DNA of 64,000 nt from Isoetes taiwanensis (GCA_021234155.1 JAJEKV010000045.1:10826420-10890419); one strand, 5' to 3'. Shown: positions 11,019 to 22,115, counted from the stretch's first letter. Made by a program: numbers and translations. Notes: generated by a model not told the origin, from the letters alone.

Positions 11019-11954
11019 TTAGCGGCGTCGACCAATCCAGATATGTGTCTCTGGATATAAAGCCTCTAGTGTTGTGTCCTCATTAGCATGAGCTTCTGAG
11101 TAGGCTGCCAGATTCACATAGCTGCTTTCACCTTTCTCGCCACTCTTTTTTCCACTATCCCAAACAGCTCTGCAATAAATACATGTAACACTACCAGAAC
11201 CCTTGCTCCTACTCCATCTCTCAAAGCAATCTTTGTGTACATTATTACCACAAACCTTACAAAATACCACAGGCTCCGAAATCTTTCCAGATTCAGTTGC
11301 CATTGCTTCGTAACAAACTGGGCAATCCCCTTCAACCTTCCTTTGCACACCCTTGTTATCAACCTCTTCTTCACCAGTATCCGACTTTACCCCAATGGCT
11401 TTAAAACGTTCTCTAACCCTTTGACTAGCAAGAACAGCCTCATTAACAACTGACATATGCAACAAGTCCTCCAACTCTGAAGAAAGAAGAGCCTTTTGCC
11501 ATGATCTAGGGTCATTCTTGTCAAGCTTGAGCACACGCAAATATACAAAGAGCAAATGCTTGCAAATATTACCTTTTGCAGCATCTGGACAGGTACAAGA
11601 AGGCCTTTTATCAATCTTAACAATGTAGACATTTCCGGTGGCACCTAATACATAAAAATCACAAGCAGAAGGAGCTTCGACGTTACCAATAGGCTTTTGG
11701 TCTATCAAGTAAAGGCGGTGCTTAAAAGCCCGTTCAATCCTTTCCTGGATAGCCTTTGACGGCGATGCTGAATATCGAGCCAAGCGCCTCTCGGGCGCTT
11801 CCTTTTTGGCCCTTTTTTTGGGCGTCGGAGATGGATCTGCTACTGCTGCAGATGCTGAAGAATCTGCATCATGTGCTTTCTTCCGTTTCTCAGCACTGCT
11901 ACTAGTAGACGGAGTAGCAGAGCTCGATGCTTTGACGATTTTGGTGCGTGCCAT
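11019..11954 (-). CDS. SWIM and RING-type zinc-finger protein, intronless
   Basis: This is a 311-residue protein in one uninterrupted frame. The ATG at 11954 is chosen because the frame extends upstream only to a TTG. Residues 1-70 are Ser/Ala/Lys-rich with a nuclear-signal-like PKKRAKK near 45-51. A SWIM zinc finger is at about 108-135 (C120, C122, C131, H133 in CxCx8CxH). A RING-type finger at about 211-261 has C211, C214, C232, C235, H240, C243, C258 and C261, a C4HC3 order. SWIM plus RING proteins are candidate ubiquitin E3 ligases, with SWIM as a protein- or DNA-contact module. The pairing resembles the non-kinase end of vertebrate MAP3K1 and ZSWIM2, and no kinase domain is present. The substrate cannot be told. 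It appears complete. Confidence 0.85.
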   Translation of the reverse strand: MARTKIVKASSSATPSTSSSAEKRKKAHDADSSASAAVADPSPTPKKRAKKEAPERRLARYSASPSKAIQERIERAFKHRLYLIDQKPIGNVEAPSACDFYVLGATGNVYIVKIDKRPSCTCPDAAKGNICKHLLFVYLRVLKLDKNDPRSWQKALLSSELEDLLHMSVVNEAVLASQRVRERFKAIGVKSDTGEEEVDNKGVQRKVEGDCPVCYEAMATESGKISEPVVFCKVCGNNVHKDCFERWSRSKGSGSVTCIYCRAVWDSGKKSGEKGESSYVNLAAYSEAHANEDTTLEALYPETHIWIGRRR

Positions 11955-12039
11955 GCCTGATATTAGGTCTTCTTCGTCTAGCAAGAAATTTTCCTTCCAG
12001 AGGCTCAAGTCTCCACGTGTCACTTTTGCCAATAACGCT

Positions 12040-12950
12040 TAAGAGGTCTGGTGGCATAAAGGCAAAAATTTAGTATCCTTTCTTCACAATGGAGAAGAGG
12101 GTTCTAATAGTCGGTTCACATGCACTTAGAGCCGGTTCACATGCAATGAAGGCGCCATCACCGTCATGTAAAAAGGCTCATTCTTTTACATGGACCATCA
12201 CCTGCCATCGCGGCGCACCATCAACTGCCATCGCTAAATAGCACAAGGCAAAACAGGGTCCCTCTCTGGCGATGGTGGCATGTGAGCCCAGCCTAAATAC
12301 GCAAGGGCAGGGCAGTATTACCCTTTTTGGAATTTCATGGTGTAAAGTTTTTCTCTTAGCACATATTAGTGTTTGGGTTGCTCTCGCACATATTAGTGTT
12401 TGGGTTGCTCGAAGGGCTATCCTTAGGTGTGGAGTAGCAGAAAAAGAAATATGCAGGGGTTAAGATTTGAGTACAAGTTGAAGAGGACATATGAGATTGA
12501 AAGTTTACAACTTCCCATGAGCAAAGCTCGGATAGATGGAGAGAAGAGGCAGTTCGGTGCTTGCATGCATGCATATAGTGGAAAGTGGTAATAGACAGGC
12601 CATGTCATTGTTGTTATCTACGTATTGCCTTTTGCTGATAATTGTTCGTATACCATCGTGTTTTCCTTTCTTCTAATTCCATGAGTGATCAGATATATGT
12701 CACACGTTGTTCTTGTTATCAGCTCTCAGAGGCTTGTTTTGAATTTCAATAAATTTGAATGAATAACTCTAGTAGTTCTAAGGTTCTATAATAGCTTGAT
12801 GAGGATAAGGGGCTTGCATATTTGTACAAAGATGGCAAGGAGGACACCGAAGTGCTTGTGTACTTGAAAGTTTGCCAACTGATATAGCTCCAATGTGGCA
12901 CAGCCTTGCATGCCATTAACTGAAGTCTATTGCAGCATTCTTGCGCTTGT
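12040..12950. other. Upstream flank of the SWIM/RING gene, no gene seen
   Basis: The first few hundred bases are the likely promoter of the minus-strand SWIM/RING gene. Short local repetitions occur (gccggttcacatgca near 12110-12147; ccatcgc-containing phrases near 12190-12240). The only sharp structure is the 27-bp duplication listed separately. Open frames here are short and unsupported. Confidence 0.4.
12359..12412. repeat. 27-bp tandem duplication, two copies
   Basis: Two adjacent 27-bp units (12359-12385 and 12386-12412) begin gcacatattagtgtttgggt. They are identical except at the last two bases, so this is a recent local duplication. Confidence 0.9.
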
Positions 12951-13925
12951 GCACTCCTTTTTCAATCACGTGCCTATTAGAGACAATTAAATTTGAGTCT
13001 AAGACTTGAACCTAGATGAGAATCCAAGCTCAAATCTCCAACACTCTCCTCCCTTTTGTATCTCTTGCAAGTACTTATCAGAAATAAATCCACAAAAGAC
13101 TAATTAAGCACAATCAATCCACACAGGATTAATCAAATACAAACATTTAGATCAAGCACAAAGCTTCTCACACATATTCACAGATCACACACAATCACAA
13201 AAGTAATGTAAGCTATGCAGATTTTGGGCACCAAACCATCTTCTTTGAAATCACCTTCTCCTGCCCTGCGAATCAGTCTGCAGCAAGGAGGTCCAATCTA
13301 CTGTGGAGCAACAACAGCCACAGAGATTCAATCATCCACCTACAGAGAACTTACAGGCTGCCAACTTCATCAATCTAATAGATAAAGTATAGACTAGCAA
13401 TTATCATCAAATGGATCTACCCCTTTTTCAACTCCGACTCTGCAAATATCCCAACGAAGATCTCTTCTGAATCCAACTAGACTTCTTGCTCCGATCAAAT
13501 CCAAGCTCAGGTCTGCCATATATTTCAGATCGGTCATTTTCGGCAAAGGGCCATATTTTGCACTACCTTTTTCACTGAACTATATTTACACATGTAATGG
13601 TTTCATGCAACACCATTTCTAGATGTCATGCCACATGTATTAATTTCCACTTAGGCATGCAATAGTTCCAACAATCTCCCCCTCATCCCTATGTGCTAAT
13701 TATTATAACATCTTCAACTCCTAGACCTTTTTAAAACTTGTTGAATTTAGACTCTAGAAGAGCTTTTATAAAGATATCAACACATTGTATATCTGTAGAT
13801 CTATACAAAACAACTATTTCTTGATTTTCCACCTGATCACGTATGAAGTGATTATGCAATTCAATATGTTTCGTTCTTTCATCAGTGTTAGACAAATTTT
13901 TGCTTCAGCACATATGAACAAAAAA
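12950..13925 (-). mobile_element. Ty1-copia 3' end: RNase H tail, polypurine tract, LTR
   Basis: On the minus strand, 13925-13733 encodes the end of a copia polyprotein with the RNase H signature DERTKHIELHNHFIRDQV and a decayed DIFIKALLESKF in place of the usual ADIFTKAL. A polypurine tract follows (GGGGGAGAT on the minus strand, at about 13675-13683), then an LTR start TGTTGGAAC at 13673 reading leftward. The far LTR end is uncertain. A second, similar tract-plus-TGTTGGAG motif occurs at about 13036-13052, hinting at a second LTR fragment. No matching 5' LTR is visible. Confidence 0.7.
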
Positions 13926-14763
13926 ATCTTGTTCTATTCTTAGCCCTTTTAACAAATAGTGATACAAGAAGCTTCAATATACCTGATATAACAGACTTCA
14001 ACATTTGACAATTTACAGTAGCGCGAGATTAAGCATGAAGAATAAACATGTTCCAACTTCAAACAGTGGCAGAACAAGAGATTATGATACAACATTCCTC
14101 AAATGAGGTGTTCTGCATGTATGTGAACATGATGAACTGAGATTAAGAAACAAGACACCTTGAAATTAATTAAGAAAAACATCAAGCAATAGATAGAGGT
14201 TGTTAGGCACTACAAAATGATTGAGACCTCCACAGATTTTCCTCATATGCACGATCTGGGCCCAAATACTCAGAACTCACATTCAATGCTCAAGTTTATA
14301 ACCTGAAGCACGAAGCTAAGCAAGCCACATACTTCTGTACCCCCTCCATGTGCTACCATTGTTTGCTGCCCAGCTGTGTGAAGCACCATCATGCCAAAAA
14401 AAATGCCCAAGCACCTGTCTACCCTAATCCGGTCCTAACTGCCACAATCTTATGAATCTCCCTTAAAATGCACCTTAACAATCTCCCTTAAGAAGCTTAT
14501 GAAGCTTATCTGCCACAAGAGAAACAGAAGCAGAAATCCTTAAATCGGCAGAAGCCTCATGATGCCTTGCCTTGCCCTGCCGTTGCCTTGCCCTGCTGCC
14601 TTGCTCACGTGGCACTGCCTTGCACCATCTCCATGTCGCCCTATCCATGTAAAGCAAATGAATTAGAAGAAAACCAAACAACTTAGGAATCTCAAACCCC
14701 AATTTCTGACGTCATTTTTGTACGGTTTTAACATACTAATACCTGCCAAAACCATACAAAATC
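13926..14763. other. Foreign insert between the two copia coding parts
   Basis: This stretch separates the copia RNase H tail from the copia reverse transcriptase and encodes neither. The 9-base phrase ttttaacaa occurs near 13949 and again near 14785, close to its ends, so it may be an insertion with a target duplication. It has no recognisable ORF. A short CTTGCC-rich patch lies near 14565-14620. Confidence 0.4.
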
Positions 14764-15168
14764 TTATGTAATCCCTGCCTCTTTTAACAATTGCAGAAGA
14801 TAAACATCAGTATGATGTAATTCCAAATTGTACAAGTTAGAAATAGCCATAATAGCTCTAATACTTGCTACCTTAACAATAGGAGAGAAAGTTTCATCAT
14901 AATCAATATCTTCTTTCTGAGTGAAATCTTGGGCCACTAACCTGGCTTTGAATTTTTGCATTTGTCCATCTGGCCCCTGTTTAATTCTAAAAATCCATTT
15001 GTTTCCAATAACACTCCTATTAGTAGGTCTGTCTACTAGTTTATATGTTTCTGTTCGTTCGAAAGAACTCAATTTTGCATTCATTGCATCCTTCCACTTA
15101 TCTGATTTTGGATATCCTATAGCCTCATTATAACTAGTTGATATTATAGTCATAAGTGCAGCTAATTT
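14764..15168 (-). mobile_element. Ty1-copia reverse transcriptase, N-terminal fragment
   Basis: The minus frame encodes the start of the copia RT: NEAIGYPKSDKWKDAMNAKL, IGNKWIFRIKQGPDGQ, KARLVAQDFTQKEDIDY, ETFSPIVK and LHHTDV. It breaks off at the point where DVKTAFLNG-type sequence should continue. Upstream it is cut by an A-rich LINE tail at 15168. It is in the same orientation as the RNase H remnant at 13733-13925, so both are probably from one element. Confidence 0.85.
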
Positions 15169-15420
15169 TTTATTTTTTTTTGAAGAACGACAAACTTTAT
15201 TGAAACACCAAGCCAGAAGCCAGATACAACTGCAGATGCGGGAATAAAATCTCAGAGGATAGTCATGATCCACTGAGTAGAACCACCAGCCTATGCATAA
15301 GATAGCGCATTCAAATATGACTCAAATATCAACTGTCGCTTGGCAGGAGCAAGCGAAGAACCATTAGAAAAAAAATGGGGTCTCCAAATGTCCTCCTAAG
15401 AAAATCCTAAGATAAATTCC
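15165..15420 (-). mobile_element. LINE 3' end with poly(A), inserted in copia
   Basis: On + the block starts with a T-rich run (about 15165-15181) followed by gaagaacgacaaactttatt, a form typical of a reversed plant LINE 3' UTR and poly(A) tail. Further right, 15356-15390 matches the LEKKWGL-coding segment at about 22012-22040, but in the opposite sense relative to this tail. The block is therefore itself a composite. Confidence 0.55.
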
Positions 15421-15775
15421 ATGTCATTTTAAGTTACTATTTTATCTTTTCCACATCATCTCCTTGTCTTTATAACAATAAGATTTAGAAATCTTTCACG
15501 TTAGAAACGTATCTTTTCTACCCAAGGCATTACTTTAGCATCCACGTGGCCACATTAAAAAACCAAAAAAAAAAAACTTTGCTCGTGCGTAGAGCGTTCC
15601 TCATTTACATTTGTTTTTGGGATCTACAGGGCACGAAATCGGCCATCGAGACTCTCACTCTCCGGATCGACCATAAGATCGACCACCGAAACTCTTCCTT
15701 GAGGTAGGTTTTCTGCCTCAACCATTTGATCTTATATTTGCCGCTTGTTCATTTTTTGAAAATGTGAATTCAAGC

Positions 15776-18459
15776 ATGTTCAATTTGAATTTGAATTCAA
15801 AATCCTTTGCCTCCAATGAAGAACGCATATATATATGCAATGGAGTTCCAGAGCAAAATTTTTGCTCATTACCTTTACCTTGCCATTCGCAGAATGGCAC
15901 AACTTCGAGAATTAGACTACCATCAGAAGATTATGCACAATTGAGAGTAGGGCAGCAGGGAAAACAATTTGATGAAGATGATTTAAGGAAAAGTGGAGAT
16001 AAACATGCCAATTTATGGGCAAAGGGAGAGATATACCCCAGAAATCCATTCACGGGCAAGCATCCTAAATTCAATTCTATTGCTGAACTTGTGCAGTTTG
16101 TTTGTGAAGGAAAAGCAGGTCTTCTTGGCTATTGTGAAAGTATGGTCCAGTATAACATGCAAACTTTATTTCATATGAATAATCTGGCATTTTGCTTGCA
16201 GCAGAAGCAAGAAGAGTGCTTAAATTTGACCAAAATGGTTGATTCATTGGTCAAGCAAGTTGAAGTAAATGACCGTGATGCATCTAAAGTGACAACGCAG
16301 CTCAGAAATAGGATCTTGCAATTGGAAGAAGATATGAAATTGATGGATTTTGTTGTAAATCAGTCAAATAGAGAATCAATAATTGCAAATTCTGAGGCTA
16401 AAAAATAGAGAATCAATAATTGCAAATTCTGAGGCTAAAAAACATAAAATCAGAGTTTGCATGTTGGAGAGGAGGCTTAAAAGATTAAAACAGACCTGTT
16501 TTGGTCTTAGAGAAAGAAAGAAAAACTTGAAGCCAATATCAACATTAAACCCCACATGTGGGGCTGTTAGAAAAAGAATTTGTGCTATACGTGACATGGT
16601 ACATGGAAAGAAAGATGTACAAGCTGATAATGAGAAGGATACAAGTGCTCATAACATTGGCAAAGTTATGAGAAGTTTTGCCACAAAAGGGGACCTTATG
16701 ACAATGCTAAATGCACCAGAAAATGGCTATTTCAGAAAAGCTATAACTAACATGGTTGTTCAAGATATCTGCTCTAAGATTGACATTGGAAAAATACAAG
16801 CAATTTGTGACTCGGCTGGGATTAGCATAAAAGCATACAAGTTGCTGTTCAAACCATTCTACGATGCCTTGTCTTCACTTGGTACAAAAAGTTTTATTGT
16901 TCCAAGGCCGTACTATGTACATAAGGTAAGGGCAGTGAGGAATAATTCGATTAATGAAGTATTTGGATGCATGCACTCAATATTGTCAAGCCTGCCAATT
17001 GCATCCAAGAATCCTTCAAAAGGTAAAGAAGAAAGCAAATCTATTATTGGGCTGAATGAACACAATAATTTGTGGTTAGATTTGGAAGGTTTGCTGAGAT
17101 TTATGGTAATTTACTATAATTTGCAAGAAAGCGATGTTGAAGGAGAACTGGAAGTTTGCATCAAGTTAGATGAGATGGAATTATCTCATGCTAAAAAGTA
17201 TGAGCGAGTTTCTTTGACTCTCATGAACAAGGCATTGTTGTCATCCTACGAAGAACAAGGGAAATTGAAGAAGAAAGAGAGAGATCCCGAGTGGTTCTCC
17301 GTTCAATCGGAGGATCATACATGGTGGTTAGGATTGTTTCAAGTCCGAAAAGAAAACCACGATGTATTAAAATGGGTGTTTGAACAAACAACTATCCCTG
17401 CTCTAATTCATAAGTATCATAGTGGTGAGAAATTGATTGTTGAAGGATTTGGCGCCTTCTTGATTAATTTTCACATGGCTTCTGATTTGAAAACAGAAAA
17501 ATGCATGTATAACATTTCAAATACGGGTGCAAAGACATCCAAGAATTGTATATACTGCAATTATACGTTGAAATCATCAAAGAAAGGGCACTCTAGAAGT
17601 ACTTTGGACTGTGATCAGCTTGCAGCACCAGATAGACATATAAATGATAAAATGTTTCAGCCAATATTGCCAATTCCGTTGGAGAGGGTTCATGTTTGTA
17701 CGCTTCATGCACTTGTAAGGATTGTTGATAAAATGATCCACCATTCAGCCTGCTTTGTATGGAATATCAGAAATGAGGAGGATAGAAAAGAAGGGATTAA
17801 GCGAGTGGAGAAAGTACTATCGGACGTTGGCTTACATGGCGGATGTGTCAAGTTGGAGAAAGACTATTCCAGCCAAGGTTTCGATTGGAGGCGATAAAGC
17901 ACATCATTTCTTGTCTAAAGTGGATAGTGCGCAAAGAGGAGACTTCGAGTTTGGTAAGATGTTGGTATATGCAGAACATGATAGAACAGAGACAACAGCA
18001 AAAAAGTTGAATGCATGGAATGCTTTATCTGATCTTAACGTGCTGCTACAGAAGCATTTCTTTACTGAAAGCAACAAGCAACAATTCCGAGCTGCTGTAA
18101 ACGCCTTCACAACAACTTATATACAAGCATGGGGAGAGAGCGAAGTCACACATTATATTCATATAATTTATGCACACGGCCCCTGGTTTGCTGAAAAGTA
18201 TGGAAGCCTTGCTATCTGGAACACGCAGGGAATGGAAAAGTCCCATAAGCAAGCAAAGGTAGCCTTCAATCAGAAGACACAACGAGGTGGCTGCAATAAA
18301 TCTTCTCTTTCGAATCTACTAGTTCAGATGACCCAATGGTTCTACAGGAGAATAATAGCACGTTATGAAGAGAACATGGTGAGACGAGCTTCTCCAAATG
18401 TCCCAGATGGAACTATGGAAGCAGCAAAAAAACGAAGGCGAGAAACTTGGAAAAATTAA
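15776..18459 (+). pseudogene. Large transposase-like protein of unrecognised family, frameshifted
   Basis: The protein is about 880 residues across three frames. The ATG at 15776 is the first in frame; the open frame itself begins at a GTG. Part 1 (to 16402) ends in a coiled coil. A 37-bp tandem duplication (16369-16442) shifts the frame. Part 2 runs to 17895 with coiled coil, then NCIYCNYTLKSS (CxxC) and IPLERVHVCTLHALVRIVDK. A second one-base shift near 17860 leads to part 3 (KVSIGGDKAHHFL, AHGPWFAEKYGSLAIWNTQG, then MEKSHKQAKVAFNQ), ending Lys/Arg-rich at 18459. The CTLHALVR and GMEKSH blocks remind me of transposon-derived proteins of early plants and marine invertebrates; that is memory, not a search. 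No DDE triad is assigned. It could be a host gene, but the repeats around it favour a mobile element. Confidence 0.55.
16369..16442. repeat. 37-bp tandem duplication inside the coding region
   Basis: Units 16369-16405 and 16406-16442 are identical, starting tagagaatcaataattgc and ending in six A. Because 37 is 3n+1, the duplication introduces a stop after NSEAKK and moves the rest out of frame. Taking one unit away joins parts 1 and 2 of the protein in one frame. Perfect identity implies a recent event. Confidence 0.95.
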
Positions 18460-19349
18460 GAAGCAAATGACAGGTGCATAGAATGGAGGGAAAAGTGCCA
18501 AAGAGTTGGAAGCAAGTTTTGTTTGTAATTACATTCTTATTTCACATATATGCAAGAAAGTTGAAAAAGGCAGCAAAATTTATGACGTACCTTGTGTGCA
18601 TTTCAAATCTTTTGTTCGCTATTTGTTGCAGTTTATCTCTTATAAGCTGGCCTTGGACAATGAAGTTGATTGCATTGAGAAATACGCTTCACACACGTTG
18701 CTCTACATGATAGGTATCAACTTATGTCCTTTGTATCAACCTATATCCACTAAATGGTTGAGGGTCTTATCATGCATGAATTGCACAAATGTTAAATGTA
18801 GCAGATCTTCTGTATATTGATGAACTGGGATTTGCAGGCTTTTTCTGGAAACAGTGCACTACATGTGGGATATTTGACACGAGATCAAGTAATTCTACAA
18901 CTATCTTATGAAAATGCTGTTGAATTTTTTGTTAATTTAGTGCTATTGTGTGCATTACATTATGTAGTTATTGTCCACTCCGTGCATCTTTCATAGATAG
19001 TCTGAAGGATTTGTTAAGCGGAGATTTCCAGAATTATGTAGGCATGCAGGTTAAGAATGTTTTACAAACAAGAATGAAAGAGAGTTTGTAGGCAAATGGA
19101 GCACTTGTAGAGTGAGAGTTGAGAATGTTGGATATGAATGTAGAGGCAGAGTTGAGAATGTAGAGTATGAATATAGCTCTTGGATATCTACCTAAGTGTG
19201 AAGAAGCCATATTGAGATTGGCAAAGCACCTAAATGTAGCATATTCAAGTCATTTTGCTCTATGCCATTTTCTTGCCTTTTCAGGTTTAATCTCATGGTT
19301 TAATCTGAAGTCACAATAAGTAACAGTTAATTCGAAGTCCCTTCTAGTT
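18460..19349 (+). other. 3' flank of the transposase-like gene, no clear gene
   Basis: Overlapping short frames at 18474-18820 have a protein-like stretch (SYKLALDNEVDCIEKYASHT) that might be a further exon of the preceding gene. No splice pair convincingly joins it. The remainder is AT-rich with a local repeat of gttgagaatg/tagag phrases near 19110-19160. Confidence 0.35.
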
Positions 19350-19465
19350 GATCTAATAATCTGATTTGCTTTGCTCCCTAATTTAGTGGTAATAGTGGTC
19401 GCTGGTTTAGTTCATTCATTCAATGGTTTGCAATGGTTTAAGCAATGGTTTGCAAATGGTTTAAG

Positions 19466-20855
19466 GAAGGAAGGAAGGAAGGAAGTTTATTTTAACGTCC
19501 ACGGAGGCCAGAGGCCTATGAGACGGTACATGCAGAGAACAGGCAAAAAAGCCAAAAACCCCAACACCAAAAACAAACAATGTAACTGTACAGTAGAACC
19601 CTACTACCGGGATGAAAAAAACCCCACTTGGGAGGAAAAACCCTAACAGTAGGCTCTCAAATACCATGCCCCAGAAGAGCAAGTCTGACGGCCGAAATCT
19701 GCAGGATGTAAGCTCCCGGTGGGCTACCATAGGTGATGCAAGTAAGCGATGTAGCGGTGTGTCGAGCATCTAAGATCGGTGCACCTTTGCTCGGACATGG
19801 GCATATGTTGGGCAATTTGGAGGGCATGGTGCTCATCCTCTATCACGTGCATCTCACGACACCGACATATCCTCTCCTCCACAGGGATCCCGTGCCGCCA
19901 TTCACCCCCAAATGACTGTTTCAATTAGGAGGTAATGGGAACCCGTCCTTATGGCGGCAATAGCTCTCCGTTTCTTCACCGAGATGTGTGCTTTCAGCAA
20001 GTACCCGATGGGGTCCATGCTCAAGGCGGGATTAATCTGGCGTGATAGTGCTCTGTCTTGGGCTTTGCAAGAGTAGAGGCATCCCCGGGGTGGCGGCATA
20101 GCCCGCATCAATTGCCCATTCTGGCGCTCCCGAATCGCCGGTCCCACCATGCATTTGGTAATCCATAGACCACCTCTAAACCATCCCCTTACGATTGCTC
20201 GTGCCATACCCTCTTACCGACCCGGGGGGGGCCCTCTGTTAACAACACGGACTGTGGGGCAAGCGATGCTCATCCATCCCATCCACCTTATGGAAGCAAG
20301 TAAGATGCCAGCAAGATAGCGAATCTTTGTAAAGGCCGAACCCCGTCTCATACAACAAAATCGATACGATGCGGTGTCCTTCACTCCCCAAGCTATATGT
20401 CAAGAAAGCTTTCGCACCCTTTCCAACCTATCCCGTATTTTTTGCTAAGCTGCTGGGCCCCAAACCTCCACCCCATATAGCAGCACCGGCCGACCAAAGC
20501 CCTAAGCGGTGTGCTCTCCTCGCCCGATCCGCGAGAGATCTATCCGGCAACACGCGTTTTGCCGCGCATATAAAGCCTTCCACCTGACCGGCTCTCCTCT
20601 CCACACACTCATCCCACGGCATGTTAGCGGTGAAATCAATTCCCGGATACTTGAAGCTCGCACCATCTCCACTTCCCGTCCCACCGTAATATAACTCCGG
20701 GATAGGGTGTTGCGGGGACGGGATCGTGAGAAGCTTAGTTTTGTGCAAGTTCTTTGTCATTCCCGTTGCCCCTGAGAACCCCGAGGGCATCAAATCTTCT
20801 TTGCATACTGGCGGCGTGTGGGCTAGCAAAGCTACATCATCCGCATATAGTAACT
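19466..20855 (-). mobile_element. 5'-truncated non-LTR retrotransposon with (TTCC)n tail and target duplication
   Basis: On the minus strand the copy begins with the RT box LYADDVALLAH at about 20850 and runs through a region ending RRAHRLGLWSAGAAIWGGGL, typical of the RT tail of LINEs. It ends with ggcctccgtggacgttaaaa and then about five TTCC repeats. It is flanked by an 18-bp direct repeat gtttgcaaatggtttaag at 19448-19465 and 20856-20873. It is truncated at its 5' end to exactly the YADD box. The frame has stops toward the 3' side. It differs from the plant L1 copies in this window and shares its 3' terminus with several other loci listed here. Confidence 0.8.
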
Positions 20856-20955
20856 GTTTGCAAATGGTTTAAGCAATTGTTTGCAATGGTTTAAGCAATG
20901 GTTTGCAAATGGTTTAAGCAATTGTTTGCAATGGTTTAAGCAATGGTCTGCAGTC
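20856..20955. repeat. Minisatellite of ~39-bp composite units
   Basis: Repeats of gtttgcaaatggtttaag and caattgtttgcaatggtttaag alternate about every 39 bp. The same motif lies left of the nested LINE at 19422-19465, so the LINE inserted within the array. This makes the flanking direct repeat slightly ambiguous as a true target duplication. Confidence 0.75.
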
Positions 20956-21689
20956 ATTTGCTTGCTGTTAACGAGCATAGGATCAGAACAGAACTTAAAG
21001 ATTGCTTTAAACAAAGTAATCTTGCTTTAAGTACTTTAAACAGACTAACCTTGGCTTTAAGTACTTTGCTTTAAACAAAGGCTTCATATAACAGAACTTA
21101 AAGATTGCTTATATAACAAAACTTTAAGATTGCTTCATATAACAGAACTTAAAGAATATATACAATAAACACATATGTAAAACCATATTATATTATATCA
21201 GTCATTGAGCTTTACAAAAATGCCAGTCATTGGCTTACTTTTATATTAAAACAGTTATATTAATACGAAAACAAAGCAAGCAAAGCAAATCAGATTATTA
21301 GATCTGTGCATACATGTGAAAACAGTTATATCCAAAACCCTTAGAACCTTTACATCCGAAACCTTTACTGGAACCTTTACATACTGGAACCTTCCGAAAC
21401 CTTTAGAACCTTCAGAAATTGTACAGCCAAAAAAAGTTAGCAGATTTCAACACTTAAAGCTTCAACAGTAATCAGGAGGAGGCATCTTCAGAGCCACACG
21501 AAGAACGATCCCATCAGCTTCTATAAATATCTGCAGAAGATGCTCCTCTCCCTCATTAACACGATCGACCCAATTCTGGACCTTCTCCGAAACTCTAGCC
21601 CCTTGTTCCTGCATTCGAGTTACCTCCAGAGCCGAAAGCAGATTCTTCACAGATGCCCTCGGGTGAATGTACTGGTCCACAGGTTTGAT

Positions 21690-22115
21690 CCTTGAGTGTC
21701 AGCACTCTGCCCACTGTGCAAGCAAAGGGACGAGACTATTGAGCATTGTTTCTTTTTATGTGATCATCTCCAGCCTGTTTGGTCTTGGCTGCTTTCTCTT
21801 TTTCATGTGACATTGACAAGTCAGCAAGTGCTTCTGGCTATTTATCCGGATACTTGGAATAAGGTGCGGAGCCAAGCATTTCATTTGGCATCAGGATGGT
21901 TGTTGTGGTCCATCTGGAAGCGCAGAAGATTGTGTATCTTTCAGGGTTTGGATATTCTTCCTGCAGTAGTCCTTCAGGATGCACAAGCTAGAATCGCTAA
22001 GGCCTACCATTCATTAGAAAAAAAATGGGGTCTCCAACCATCCTTAAACTTAATATTAAAAATTCCACCTAGGTTTACACATGGAGCCAATGGGGAGATA
22101 CCTGTAATGTTGTAA
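21690..22115 (+). mobile_element. L1 LINE 3' fragment with RT-associated zinc finger
   Basis: The open frame encodes the end of plant L1 ORF2: zinc finger CPLCKQRDETIEHCFFLC (CX2CX8HX4C), then LQPVWSWLLSLF and further L1-like tail including LEKKWGL. There is no RT upstream, so it is a 5'-truncated copy. The frame is intact to 22115. No poly(A) is visible at its end. Its last part, about 22010-22180, resembles 15355-15560. Confidence 0.75.

Larger units (their letters stand above)
19350..21304. repeat. Element bounded by 26-bp perfect inverted repeats
   Basis: The 26-bp sequence at 19350-19375 (contains aataatctgatttgctttgc) is the exact reverse complement of 21279-21304. Without the nested LINE at 19466-20855 the interior is about 565 bp. 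It holds a GCAATGGTTTGCAAATGGTTTAA-type minisatellite and imperfect repeats of cttaaagattgctt (20990-21150). No target duplication is obvious outside the repeats. It may be a MITE-like or foldback element with no coding capacity. Confidence 0.6.
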
